Origin: an uncultured Opitutales bacterium
GTDB lineage: Bacteria; Verrucomicrobiota; Verrucomicrobiia; Opitutales; Intestinicryptomonadaceae
DNA length: 64,000 bases
Direction: 5' to 3'
Assembly: GCA_944389175.1 (NCBI GenBank)
Contig: CALXLK010000005.1
Coordinates: forward strand, 74,848 to 138,847
Shown here: positions 19,533-28,229 of the stretch, piece after piece
Layout of the letters: every line of letters starts with the position of its first letter
Numbering within the stretch: the first letter of the stretch is position 1
The notes under the pieces: generated by a model
Database searches by the model: none
Told to the model about the DNA's origin: nothing
Seen by the model: only the letters and a program-made list of their open reading frames with translations
Position numbers and translations under genes: made by a program

Positions 19533-21194
19533 ATGAAGATTATCGATTCAAAGATTGTCGATTGTAACTGGGAAGAATTTTCAAAAATCCCCGGGCTGGA
19601 CTGCAACTTGGGCTATGCGGCGCTATTGGGTTTGTCCAGGGAAACGTCGAAGCCCCACATATACGATTTCTCCCTGAAGCGCGAACTCGACCGCGGGACG
19701 ACCCTTGCGGTGGCTCTGGCACTCAAAGAATACATTCAGCGGGAGTTCCCCACCCAAAAGCGGATAGGGATTGCCCTGCCCTCGTGCTTCCCGGGAATAG
19801 TTGTAAACCTGGCCGTGCAGATGGCCGGGAAGTCGAGCGTAAACGTAAATTTCACCATGGGCGAGGACGCGGCCAAAGCCGCCTACAAAAGGGTAGGCCT
19901 CGAATGCATAATAGGCTCGAACAAGGTTCGCGAAAAGGTCGACGAGCACTGCAAGAACTATCCGTGGACCGACGATTTTCGCGACATAGCCGACATTCTA
20001 AAAAGCCTCGGCAAAAAAGCCATATTGCCAAAGTTGATAATGGTAAAGCTAATGCCTGCTAAATTTCTGGCCTGGTACTATAAAATTCCGAAAGTAGGCG
20101 GCGACAAGGAGGCCTCAATAATTTTTACGAGCGGCTCGGAAGGGGCGCCGAAGGCCGCGATGCTCACACACCGCAATCTCGTTGCAAACGCGCACCAAAT
20201 AGAGGAAGTCCACCTGGTGGTCGGCAACTGCGACACCCTCCTGGCGAACTTGCCGCTTTTCCACAGCTTTGGCCAGACCATCCAGGTTTGGTTTACTTCG
20301 ATGTTCAAGGTGGCCCAGGTAACGGTGCAAAGCCCTCTCGAGGTTCAGGCAAATTTGAAAGCCATTAAGGAGCGCGGGGCTACGGTGATAATAAGCACGC
20401 CCACGTTCCTGCGCTCGTACTACAAGAAGGCCACCAGCGCCGACTTCCCCAAGCTTAAAAACGTAATCGCCGGGGCCGAGAAGACGCCCGAGGGGTTCGC
20501 CGAGGCGTGGATGGCAAAGTTTCCAAGTGTCAGGTATCTGGAAGGCTACGGTCTTACGGAAGCCTCGCCGGTAGTCGCGGTAAATCTGCCAAGCGATATT
20601 CCCCCGCGGCGCTTCGGCAATCCGAACGGGCAGGCGCGCAAACATTCCGTCGGCGAGCTTTTCCCCGGCATGCAAGCTGCCATAGTAAGCCCCGAGACGG
20701 GCGAGTTCCTGGAAATAGGCGAGGTCGGCCTCCTCTATCTAAAGGGCGACAACGTATTCAAGGGCTACTACAACCAGCCCGAAGAGGACAAAAAGCGCTT
20801 TGACCGCGGCTGGCTTAACACCGGCGACTTGGCGATGCTCGACGAAGACGGCTTTATCTACATAAAGGGGCGAATTTCGCGTTTCTCGAAAATAGGCGGG
20901 GAGATGGTTCCCCACTACACTGTGGAGGCGGCAATCATAAAGGCCCTGGGGATAGAAAACAGCGAAAAGAATTTGGTTGCAATAGGCTCGCGCCCGGACA
21001 GCGCAAAGGGAGAGGCTTTGGTGCTCTTGTCGGCAATAGACGTAGATATGGCCTATTTGAGGCAGAAACTTGTCGCCGCGGGGCTGCCGAATTTGTGGAT
21101 ACCCAAGCAAATTGTAAGGCTCGACGAAATTCCGGTGCTTTCAACCGGAAAGCTCGATTTGGGCAAAATACAAAAAATCTGCAAATTTTCATAG
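19533..21194 (+). CDS. AMP-forming acyl-CoA/acyl-ACP synthetase family protein
   Basis: A 553-residue ANL-superfamily enzyme that activates a carboxylic acid as acyl-adenylate and passes it to a thiol. The P-loop-like motif TSGSEGAPK lies at 199-207 and a GYGLTEASPV segment follows near residue 330. The LNTGDLAMLDEDGFIYIKGR hinge, an aspartate-bearing adenylate site, precedes the mobile C-terminal domain. Near the end a Lys in LSTGKLDLGKIQ is in the place of the catalytic lysine. The overall style (IIFTSGSEGAPKAAMLTHRNL; KIGGEMVPHYTVEAAI) is close to the synthetase half of Aas, the acyl-ACP synthetase/acyltransferase that recycles fatty acids into phospholipid; no acyltransferase domain is attached here. 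Substrate is inferred to be a fatty acid. An exported protein gene follows after 76 bp on the same strand. Confidence 0.8.
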   Translation: MKIIDSKIVDCNWEEFSKIPGLDCNLGYAALLGLSRETSKPHIYDFSLKRELDRGTTLAVALALKEYIQREFPTQKRIGIALPSCFPGIVVNLAVQMAGKSSVNVNFTMGEDAAKAAYKRVGLECIIGSNKVREKVDEHCKNYPWTDDFRDIADILKSLGKKAILPKLIMVKLMPAKFLAWYYKIPKVGGDKEASIIFTSGSEGAPKAAMLTHRNLVANAHQIEEVHLVVGNCDTLLANLPLFHSFGQTIQVWFTSMFKVAQVTVQSPLEVQANLKAIKERGATVIISTPTFLRSYYKKATSADFPKLKNVIAGAEKTPEGFAEAWMAKFPSVRYLEGYGLTEASPVVAVNLPSDIPPRRFGNPNGQARKHSVGELFPGMQAAIVSPETGEFLEIGEVGLLYLKGDNVFKGYYNQPEEDKKRFDRGWLNTGDLAMLDEDGFIYIKGRISRFSKIGGEMVPHYTVEAAIIKALGIENSEKNLVAIGSRPDSAKGEALVLLSAIDVDMAYLRQKLVAAGLPNLWIPKQIVRLDEIPVLSTGKLDLGKIQKICKFS

Positions 21195-21270
21195 GGCGCG
21201 CTTGGCTCTTTCGCGCATGGGAGGGAAAAGGATTGACTTGATTCCGCCGCGCATTAAGGATTCGCAGCTA

Positions 21271-22620
21271 ATGAGCTCCATCGTTAAAATTTTTGTAAGT
21301 CTTGCAATTCTTGCGTATATTTCCCCCCTGTTTGCGCAGGAAAATGCTCCTAAAGACGTACAATCTCAAGAGCGCCCCGCGCAAGCCCGAAAGGACATTT
21401 CGACACAGAGCGCAAAAAAAGACGAGCCCATAGCCATGGCGTTTGTCACCCGCCAAGATCCCGGCCTGGATTTTTCTTTCAGGGTGCTGCCCAACAGGAT
21501 GGTCGTCCATACCATACAAAGCGCCTATAAGAATGAGGAGCTCACCCTGCTTTTTTGCGTTGCCAACATGGTAGGCGACGACTGCAAGTACGACACGGAC
21601 TATTCCGTCAGGATACAATCCCCCGACGGCAAATGGGAGTATATCTTAAAAGACAAAAATATAAAGGGTACTCTCGGCGATAAGAACTTCCTCCAATTTC
21701 TGGGCGATACCGTAACGCTTATTTTTGAGGACGCCGACGCCTTTGGCAAATACAGGGTCGAGCTTTCCGCGCGCAACAAGCTCAACGGGAAAACGGGCAA
21801 GTCCATCACCGACATAGAGCTAAAGCCGTGGGAAAACCTGCCGCTGGAGTTTGACGATTCCCGATCCTACATGCTTGCGATAATGAAATACAACGAGGGG
21901 TTTCTTCCGGAAAATCTTTACAGGATATACAAGTCGAAATTTAGCTCTTTGCTCACGAAAAAGGGCAAGGTAAATTACATGTTGTACATGTTTTTAAGGG
22001 AGGCCTTTAAGGCGAAGCCCTTCCTGTTGGAAAAGCTTGCCGGAGAGTTCGACACCGCCATGGAAACCGAGCGCATAAACGATATTCTGATATTCGCCGC
22101 GCTCGGCAAGAGCCAGCTAATTGCAAAAAAAGAAATGACTCAGAGAGAAAAGAAGCTAAGCGATATAGCTTTCAAAGCAGTCACCGCCATACCGTCTGCG
22201 TATGAAAAATCTTTCACCTCAGCCGCATTCGATCTCCTCTGGGGCGAGTTTTACGCAAAGGGAACCTACGCGCCGATAGAAAAGCTCATGTCGTACTACA
22301 AGAACTATGATGCGGCCGAAAAATATGTAGAGGCCTACGAGAAGGGCCAGATTTCAAAGCTTGATTCCAAGACGGTCTTGGAGGCTTCTAAATTTCTGTC
22401 GCTTACGTACTCAATACTTAGCAATATAAAGGGGAGACTGGCGATGGACTACGTGTACTACTACGCAAAAGCGAACAAAATACCGCCGCAGGATTTGAAA
22501 AAATCCTTAGACTTGTGCGTGCGCTACATGAAGACTTATAAGGCAAATGCAAAAGGCAAAAAGGCGCCCGAGCCCGACAATGCCAGGCAAAAGCCAAGTT
22601 CCGCGCCCATTGCAAATTAA
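21271..22620 (+). CDS. exported protein of unknown function
   Basis: About 449 residues from the ATG at 21271, chosen because it gives a clear signal peptide (MSSIVKIFVSLAILAYISPLFAQ) and is preceded by an AAGGA-like site. An upstream in-frame ATG at 21202 would add a non-signal-like leader. A beta-rich N-terminal part (about 60-200), with the repeated DYSVRIQSPDGKWEYIL style, is followed by a long helical region. The tail is Lys/Pro/Ala-rich and likely disordered. I recognise no family. It sits between the acyl-activating gene and a strong terminator, so the two may be co-transcribed. Confidence 0.6.
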   Translation: MSSIVKIFVSLAILAYISPLFAQENAPKDVQSQERPAQARKDISTQSAKKDEPIAMAFVTRQDPGLDFSFRVLPNRMVVHTIQSAYKNEELTLLFCVANMVGDDCKYDTDYSVRIQSPDGKWEYILKDKNIKGTLGDKNFLQFLGDTVTLIFEDADAFGKYRVELSARNKLNGKTGKSITDIELKPWENLPLEFDDSRSYMLAIMKYNEGFLPENLYRIYKSKFSSLLTKKGKVNYMLYMFLREAFKAKPFLLEKLAGEFDTAMETERINDILIFAALGKSQLIAKKEMTQREKKLSDIAFKAVTAIPSAYEKSFTSAAFDLLWGEFYAKGTYAPIEKLMSYYKNYDAAEKYVEAYEKGQISKLDSKTVLEASKFLSLTYSILSNIKGRLAMDYVYYYAKANKIPPQDLKKSLDLCVRYMKTYKANAKGKKAPEPDNARQKPSSAPIAN

Positions 22621-22635
22621 GCTGCAAATGCGGGC

Positions 22636-22670
22636 ACAAAAAAGGCGCCGACAATCGGCGCTTTTTTTGT
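22636..22670 (+). terminator. intrinsic terminator
   Basis: Stem GCGCCGA (22645-22651) with TCGGCGC (22655-22661), loop CAA, flanked by A and T runs. It could act on both strands and lies 24 bp after the exported-protein stop. Confidence 0.85.
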
Positions 22671-22837
22671 AAAATGCGGTTTTGCCAAAAGGAATCACTG
22701 CTAAATGCCACAAAAACGCCGGCGTGCCGCGCGCATTCGGCGCGTTTTTAGCATTGTTTGCGCCCATGTATAGAATAAAGAGAAAAAAGATAAAGGCAGC
22801 GGGATATACGGGAAAAGATGCGGAGGCAAAGGGAAAG

Positions 22838-23368
22838 CTACGCCTTCTCGTTTCTATCCTCCTCCTTCTTCTCGAAAATCGTCAAAATTATGTATAGGAT
22901 GACGCCTATGCATATGCCGCAATCGGCGACGTTAAAAGCCGGCCAGCGATAGTCTATGATAGGCAGGTGAACGTCGATAAAATCAATGACGTGGCCGTAA
23001 TGGATTCTGTCGAAGAGGTTTCCCAGCACTCCGCCTGCAAACATGCCCATAGTAAGCTGGCCTACCTTTGTAGAAAAGCCCAGATAATTTCTAAAAAGCC
23101 ACATTGCCGCAAGCGCGATGACTGCTATGGATGAAAGCAGGTAAATCTGGCCGGAAAGTATGCCCCAGGCGGCGCCCTCGTTTGTAATATGCACCAGGTA
23201 GATGAAATTATCAATTATGGGAATGGGCTCGTTGCCGCCACCGAAATGGTAGGTCGGGTTATCCGGATTCCACGGAATTTTGGCGACCACCGCCCACTTC
23301 GTCAGCTGGTCCAAAGCAAACGTGCCCAAGAGCGCGCAAAAAAACACAAAAGAAGATTTCGTTTTCAT
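22838..23368 (-). CDS. lspA: lipoprotein signal peptidase (signal peptidase II)
   Basis: About 176 residues from the ATG at 23368; a farther in-frame start at 23401 would overlap the upstream gene and add a non-conserved leader. Four membrane spans are visible. The two catalytic aspartates are in the family boxes GNLFDRIHYGHVIDFI and WPAFNVADCGICIG. The enzyme cuts prolipoproteins after lipidation by Lgt, just before the lipidated Cys. The N-terminal span carries DQLTKW, another conserved block. It follows the DksA/TraR-like gene by 7 bp and completes the gene order ileS - dksA/traR - lspA. The extra loop between spans 1 and 2 (residues 38-60) is somewhat longer than in E. coli. Several lipoproteins in the window would be its substrates. 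Confidence 0.93.
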   Translation of the reverse strand: MKTKSSFVFFCALLGTFALDQLTKWAVVAKIPWNPDNPTYHFGGGNEPIPIIDNFIYLVHITNEGAAWGILSGQIYLLSSIAVIALAAMWLFRNYLGFSTKVGQLTMGMFAGGVLGNLFDRIHYGHVIDFIDVHLPIIDYRWPAFNVADCGICIGVILYIILTIFEKKEEDRNEKA

Positions 23369-23375
23369 CTGCGAG

Positions 23376-24446
23376 CTACATTGACGAATCGCCGTCGTCA
23401 TCGTCGGCAGACTGCGAACCGGAGGACGAGTCCATCCCCATGTCGTAGACGCCGCTGTCCCTGCGAATGTTCTTTACGCGCCGCAACTGGCTCTCGTGGA
23501 TTTCCTGGCCCTCTTTCGTATAGCGCGTAAAGGGTATGGCCTCAAGGCGTTTCTCGGGAATCGGTTTTCCGGTCACCTCGCAAATGCCGTAAGTGCCGTT
23601 TTTAATGCGCTCAATCGCGGCCTCGATTTCGGCGAGAACTTCGGTCTGGTTGCTAATCATGTTGTAGGCGAGGTCGCGCTCGAAGCTGCCAGACCCCGCG
23701 TCGGCGAGGTGCTGGCCGTATGAGGACAAATCTCCGGAATCCTCCTTGGCGGAACGCTTCATGACCTCCTCGGAACGCGACGCCACCCCGCTTGAATAGC
23801 GCTTGCGCAAGTCGACGAGCAACGCGTAGTACTTCTTCCACTTTTTGGGAACGTCCCTTTCCTCAAGCTTTTCAACGCTCGGCGTCTCGACGGGATTAAA
23901 CCCCAAAATGTCGAAAATTGTGGCAACCCCCTCTGACTTGTTGTCGAGCTTTATCTCGCCCTTTGGCTGCTTTTTCACGGGCTGCTCGACGCGCTTGGGC
24001 TCAAAATTTTCGGGCTCTTTCCTTGCGGATTTCATGCCCTCGTTTTTTGCCGCATTCTCAAAATAAGCGTCGAGATCCTCCAGAGTAAAAGCTATGTGGT
24101 GCGACGGCCTGTCGACCGCCGCGGGGCGCGGCGGCTGCTTTTTGGGCACCACTACCGGCTCGACGGGATCGGCTTTGGCCCGTATCTCAACTTTTGACTC
24201 GCTCTTTTTGCTCTTGGAAAGCGACACCGATACGGCCTTGTCGGAAAGTTTTTTCGCCTTGCCCGTCTTTGCCTTGACACGCACCTTTACCGCGGTCTTC
24301 GACGAGGGCTTCTTCGCGGAAACCGATATCTTTTTCGCCGCGCTCTTAGACGCTTTTTTGGGCCCGCCTGCCGGCGCACTTGAAGCCGCCTTTTTTGGCT
24401 TGCCTGCCGATTTTACAGCCTGCGTTTTCTTTTTCGGGGTCTTCAT
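23376..24446 (-). CDS. DksA/TraR-like protein with histone H1-like basic N-terminus and degenerate zinc finger
   Basis: A 356-residue protein. The first 110 residues are almost wholly Lys, Ala, Ser and Pro (KKASKSAAKKISVSAKK type), resembling histone H1-like tails. A linker rich in Pro and Lys follows to about residue 190. The C-terminal part has the coiled-coil/DksA layout with EVLAEIEAAIERIKNGTYG and PIPEKRLEAIPFTRY. The normal C4 zinc finger (Cys-x2-Cys ... Cys-x2-Cys) reads CEVTGK and YTKEGQ, so only the first Cys remains and zinc binding is unlikely. DksA modulates RNA polymerase with ppGpp; loss of zinc is known in some DksA2 proteins. The basic tail suggests nucleic-acid binding. It lies between ileS and lspA, 4 bp after ileS, and is probably co-transcribed with both. 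Confidence 0.75.
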   Translation of the reverse strand: MKTPKKKTQAVKSAGKPKKAASSAPAGGPKKASKSAAKKISVSAKKPSSKTAVKVRVKAKTGKAKKLSDKAVSVSLSKSKKSESKVEIRAKADPVEPVVVPKKQPPRPAAVDRPSHHIAFTLEDLDAYFENAAKNEGMKSARKEPENFEPKRVEQPVKKQPKGEIKLDNKSEGVATIFDILGFNPVETPSVEKLEERDVPKKWKKYYALLVDLRKRYSSGVASRSEEVMKRSAKEDSGDLSSYGQHLADAGSGSFERDLAYNMISNQTEVLAEIEAAIERIKNGTYGICEVTGKPIPEKRLEAIPFTRYTKEGQEIHESQLRRVKNIRRDSGVYDMGMDSSSGSQSADDDDGDSSM

Positions 24447-24450
24447 AATC

Positions 24451-27231
24451 TTAAGAATTCTTTACCGCCTCCGCGCAGCGCGGACAAATACCGTTTTCAT
24501 CGACGCTCTTGACAGTCCTCCAGCAGCGCGCGCAGCGCACTCCCTCGGCCTTTACGGCGCCGACTTCAAGTTTTTCGACACCGCCCACAGACACCCTGAC
24601 GTCTGAAACAATAAATATCTCGGGCAGGCTGTTCTTGTACTTCATAAGAAGATCGCCCGCCTCGCCCTCCGGGGCGGCTATGTCGATTTCGGCCTCGAGA
24701 CTCTTGCCGATCGTCTTGTCTTGGCGCAGTTTTTCAAGCTTTTCGTTGACGATGTCGCGAATGCGCAAAATTTCATCAATCTCGGCTGCGACTTCCGGAG
24801 AGTACGGCAGAGCCGATACGTCGGGGAAATCCTGCAGGTGGATTGAATCGTCGCAATACTCGGCGCCGCGCTTGAAAGAATAGGCTTCGTCGCAAGTAAA
24901 GGTAAGTATCGGAGCGGCCACTTTCATAAGTATGTCGCTTATGATGTCCATCGCCGTCTGCGAGGAAAGCCTCTGGTAAGACTTCGCCGCAAAGGTGTAG
25001 AGGCGGTCCTTCAGAATATCGTGGTATATTCTCGAAAGGGTAACACCGCAAAAATTGTCGATTAGCTTGTAAACCTTGTGGAATTCGAACCCGGCGTAGG
25101 CCTTGTCGGCCTCCTTCGCAAACTCGACCGCCTTCGTCACCGCCCACATGTCTATGGCGTCGAGCTTGTCGGCGGCAACGGCCTCCGACTTGTCGAAATC
25201 GGCCAAGTTCCCCAACTGGTACATTATCGTGTTTCTAAAGCCGCGGTAGGCGTTTGCAACGTGCGCGAGAATATCCTCGGAAATCGGAATGTCGTTCTGG
25301 TAGTCGACAGAGCTAATCCACAGGCGCACTATGTCGGCGCCCCACTTGTTGACATACATGTCGGCCGTGTGCGGCTTGCCGTCGCTCTTGGAAATCTTTT
25401 TGCGGTTCTGGTCCACTATGAAGCCGTGGGTTATAACCTCCTTGTAGGGGGCGGCGCCCTTTGTGGCTATGGCCGTCCAAAGCGAGCTTTGGAACCAGCC
25501 GCGGTGCTGGTCGCTCCCCTCAAAATACAAATCCGCAGGCCAGGAAAGATCGGGATGGCGCGCAAGGCATGCTATGTGGCTGGAGCCCGAGTCTATCCAC
25601 ACATCGAGCGTGTCGGTGCCCTTCTTTAGCGCCGAAACATCGCCCCATTCGGCGGGCACCTTTATACCGTCTAAAATCTCGGCCTCGGAGGCCTCAAACC
25701 AGAAATTGGTACCCTTTTTCTCAACTTTGTCGGCTATCGAATCTATCACGTCGGCGTCGATAAAGGCCTTGCCGTTGGAATAGAAGGCGGGAATGGGCAC
25801 ACCCCAGGCTCTCTGGCGCGAAATGCACCAGTCCGGACGCGACTCAACCGCGCCCCTTATCCTGTTTTCCCCGCGCTCGGGAATCCACTTGACAGTGGAT
25901 ATGGCATCCAGAGCCTGCTGGCGGAAGCCGTTCTTGTCCAGCGCCACAAACCACTGGTCCATGGCCCTGAATATCACGGGCGTCTTCGAGCGCCAACAAT
26001 ACGGATACTGGTGGGAAACTTTGGCTATTTTAAGAAGCGCCCCGCACTTGTCGAGCATGTCTAAGACGGCTCCGTTTGCCGCACTCCGGCCGCTTTCGTT
26101 TTCGAGCACGCTTATGCCCACGAGCTCCGCGGGAACCTTGCCGTCGTCCACGTACCTGCCCTCGTCGTCGAGCGGGGAATATATGTCTAGGCCGTGTTCG
26201 AGGCCCACCTGGTAGTCCTCCAAGCCGTGGCCGGGCGCTATGTGGACAACTCCGGTTCCCGAATCGGTGGTTACGTAAAGGGCGCAGTAAACGGTGCTCT
26301 TCCTATTGCATATCGGGTGGTACGCGCTCACGCCCTCGATGTCGGATCCTTTGCCGAGATCCTTGAGGCCCGCCTGCTCTAGCCCGCACGAGGAAAGGAA
26401 ATTTTCAAGCAGCGGCTTGCAAACTATGAACGTGCGCCCCGAGGAAACCGTCACGGCCACATACTCAACCGACGGGTTTACGGCCATTGCCAAGTTCGAG
26501 GGAATTGTCCAGGGGGTCGTCGTCCATATTACTATTTCCGCATTTTTCAGCCCGAGCTTTGCGTTGCTTTCGTCGTCGAGCTTGAAAGCCACCCATATCG
26601 AAGAACTGGTGTGGTCTTTGTACTCTATCTCGGCCTCGGCCAGAGCCGTGGCGCAGGGTATCGACCAATAGACGGGCTTCTTGCTCCTGTAAACGAGCCC
26701 CTTGCGCACAAACGTGGCAAACGTGCGCAATATGTCGGCCTCGTACGAGGGATCCTTAGTCTTGTACTCCCTCTTCCAATCCGCCAGAACCCCGAGCCTC
26801 ACAAACTGCCTGCGCTGCTTTTCTATGTACTCCGACGAGAAATTAGCGCACTCCCTGCGCAACTGGGCCGTGCTCAGGTGCTTGTTCTGTTCGCGCAGCA
26901 TCTTGGATACTTTGTGCTCAATCGGCAGGCCGTGGCAGTCCCACCCGGGAACGTAGGGCGTGTAAAAGCCCTTCATTGACTTGTAGCGCAATATTACGTC
27001 TTTTAAAATCTTGTTGAGCGCCGTGCCAATGTGGACGTCGCCGTTTGTGAAGGGCGGGCCGTCGTGAATGATGTATTTGGGACACCCGGCATGCTTTTGT
27101 TGGATTCTGTCATAGAGGCCTATCTTTTGCCAGTGCTCTATGCGGGCGGGCTCGCGCCTGACGAGATCCCCCCTCATGGGGAATTTCGTGCTGGGCAAAT
27201 TCAGTGTCTTTTTGAAGTCTTTTTCCGACAT
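24451..27231 (-). CDS. ileS: isoleucyl-tRNA synthetase
   Basis: About 926 residues from the ATG at 27231, which has a good site (GGAAGAG) 6 bases upstream; a start 12 codons earlier would overlap the previous gene. A class I synthetase charging tRNA-Ile. The HIGH-type motif is DVHIG near 65-69 within GPPFTNGDVHIG. The KMSKS-type motif is KKISKSDGK near residue 605, and the editing (CP1) domain has the TTPWTIPSNLAM block. The C-terminal zinc knuckle CARCW ... CPRCAEA is intact. Length and domain order are of the bacterial type, not the long eukaryotic-like mupirocin-resistant type. It is preceded by a small exported coiled-coil gene and followed after 4 bp by the DksA/TraR-like gene. Confidence 0.96.
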   Translation of the reverse strand: MSEKDFKKTLNLPSTKFPMRGDLVRREPARIEHWQKIGLYDRIQQKHAGCPKYIIHDGPPFTNGDVHIGTALNKILKDVILRYKSMKGFYTPYVPGWDCHGLPIEHKVSKMLREQNKHLSTAQLRRECANFSSEYIEKQRRQFVRLGVLADWKREYKTKDPSYEADILRTFATFVRKGLVYRSKKPVYWSIPCATALAEAEIEYKDHTSSSIWVAFKLDDESNAKLGLKNAEIVIWTTTPWTIPSNLAMAVNPSVEYVAVTVSSGRTFIVCKPLLENFLSSCGLEQAGLKDLGKGSDIEGVSAYHPICNRKSTVYCALYVTTDSGTGVVHIAPGHGLEDYQVGLEHGLDIYSPLDDEGRYVDDGKVPAELVGISVLENESGRSAANGAVLDMLDKCGALLKIAKVSHQYPYCWRSKTPVIFRAMDQWFVALDKNGFRQQALDAISTVKWIPERGENRIRGAVESRPDWCISRQRAWGVPIPAFYSNGKAFIDADVIDSIADKVEKKGTNFWFEASEAEILDGIKVPAEWGDVSALKKGTDTLDVWIDSGSSHIACLARHPDLSWPADLYFEGSDQHRGWFQSSLWTAIATKGAAPYKEVITHGFIVDQNRKKISKSDGKPHTADMYVNKWGADIVRLWISSVDYQNDIPISEDILAHVANAYRGFRNTIMYQLGNLADFDKSEAVAADKLDAIDMWAVTKAVEFAKEADKAYAGFEFHKVYKLIDNFCGVTLSRIYHDILKDRLYTFAAKSYQRLSSQTAMDIISDILMKVAAPILTFTCDEAYSFKRGAEYCDDSIHLQDFPDVSALPYSPEVAAEIDEILRIRDIVNEKLEKLRQDKTIGKSLEAEIDIAAPEGEAGDLLMKYKNSLPEIFIVSDVRVSVGGVEKLEVGAVKAEGVRCARCWRTVKSVDENGICPRCAEAVKNS

Positions 27232-27245
27232 TTTTTCTCTTCCAA

Positions 27246-27614
27246 TTATTGGGTGAACCAGTCCCAAAAGCTCTGTTCCTCTTTTGAGACCGGCACATCT
27301 TTAGCGTGTTTGTTTAAATCTTCCTCAACTATTTTTTCCGCCTCGGCCTGCCCAATCTTGCCCTTGGACGGGAAATTTCCCGAGTTCTTCAAATCGTTAA
27401 GCTCTGTCCTTACCTTCCTGAGATTTACGCGCAGGCGCTTGTTCTCGGCTCTCAGTGAATCCAAATACCCTTCCAATTCCGCCACGCGCGCTTTAAGAGC
27501 CTCAACGCTCTCCTGCGCTATCTCCTGCCCGGTTTCCGCCCGACCTCCGTGTGCGTCGGCCGCCATGGAAACGCCGCATACAACAAGGCACAACGCTGCA
27601 AAAAATACTTTCAT
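27246..27614 (-). CDS. small exported coiled-coil protein
   Basis: About 122 residues from the ATG at 27614, which gives a good signal peptide (MKVFFAALCLVVCGVSMAA). Start codons at 27644 (ATG) and 27665 (GTG) are also in frame and none has a clear ribosome site. The mature part is one short heptad-rich coiled coil (ALKARVAELEGYLDSLRAEN and onward to about residue 80), then a Lys/Glu-rich tail ending in WDWFTQ. No family recognised. It could be a periplasmic oligomerisation or envelope-spacer protein. It ends 14 bp upstream of the ileS start and shares its strand, so it may be the first gene of the ileS operon. Confidence 0.55.
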   Translation of the reverse strand: MKVFFAALCLVVCGVSMAADAHGGRAETGQEIAQESVEALKARVAELEGYLDSLRAENKRLRVNLRKVRTELNDLKNSGNFPSKGKIGQAEAEKIVEEDLNKHAKDVPVSKEEQSFWDWFTQ

Positions 27615-27665
27615 AAGCGCGGCATTTAATACCCTATTTGCCATTTTGCAATTTTTTTCTAACAC

Positions 27666-28108
27666 CTATATGCAAAATGCACAAAAGGCATTTTATCTTG
27701 GCAGGCGCGCTTAAATCCGGGGCGCGCTCAAAAAATATCCATCAAAAAACACCGTTTTGCAAGCGCCGCAAAAAACAAAAATAAAGCAGGCAAAACAGAC
27801 CGCCATACGACGCCCGCACTTAGGCCGCGTCCTATTTTTCCCTGAACCCGACAGGCTGCATTAACGCAATCAGCCTTAAACACACACACGGCGTCCTCGT
27901 CATGTGTCTTTAACTGCTTATCGAATTGCCCATACAGGTTTTTTCACCGCCGTCTTTTCCCTCTTTTTTCTCTCCCCCCATTGAAAAAAACGACGGCGCA
28001 AACGCCTATAAACGCTTTGCAAAATCGCCCCACGTATATCGAGCAAAAAGCTTTCAAAAAACGCGCGAGCAAACTGACGAGCAGGCTACAGGCTAAACAA
28101 AAAAATAC
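27666..28108. other. non-coding gap with a pyrimidine-rich stem-loop
   Basis: Most of a gap of 564 bases without a supported gene. It holds a pyrimidine-rich run (27937-27980) flanked by CGCCGTC (27948-27954) and GACGGCG (27992-27998), which could form a stem with a long loop. No RNA gene or coding frame is supported. Confidence 0.35.
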
Positions 28109-28140
28109 AAAAAAGAGGGGCGTTAAAATGCGCCCCCCTC
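28101..28140 (-). terminator. intrinsic terminator of the secreted-protein/esterase operon
   Basis: GAGGGGCG (28115-28122) pairs with CGCCCCCCTC (28131-28140), with two bulged bases. It is followed on the minus strand by a T-rich run (28101-28114). It lies about 90 bp past the stop at 28230. Confidence 0.7.
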
Positions 28141-28167
28141 ATAAAAACCTACCCCTACGACTATCCG

Positions 28168-28220
28168 CCGCTTGGCCTTCAAGAACACCCTACGGCGAGC
28201 CACCGCTTGGCCTTCAAGAA
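28168..28220. repeat. 18-bp direct repeat
   Basis: CCGCTTGGCCTTCAAGAA occurs at 28168-28185 and again at 28203-28220, a period of 35 bases, between the stop codon and the terminator of the minus-strand unit. It may be a duplicated 3' untranslated element. Confidence 0.8.
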
Positions 28221-28229
28221 AAGAGCAGC

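Noticed and set aside
22682..22897. Plus-strand frame of 71 codons
   Set aside because: It overlaps the lspA gene on the other strand and has no family resemblance.
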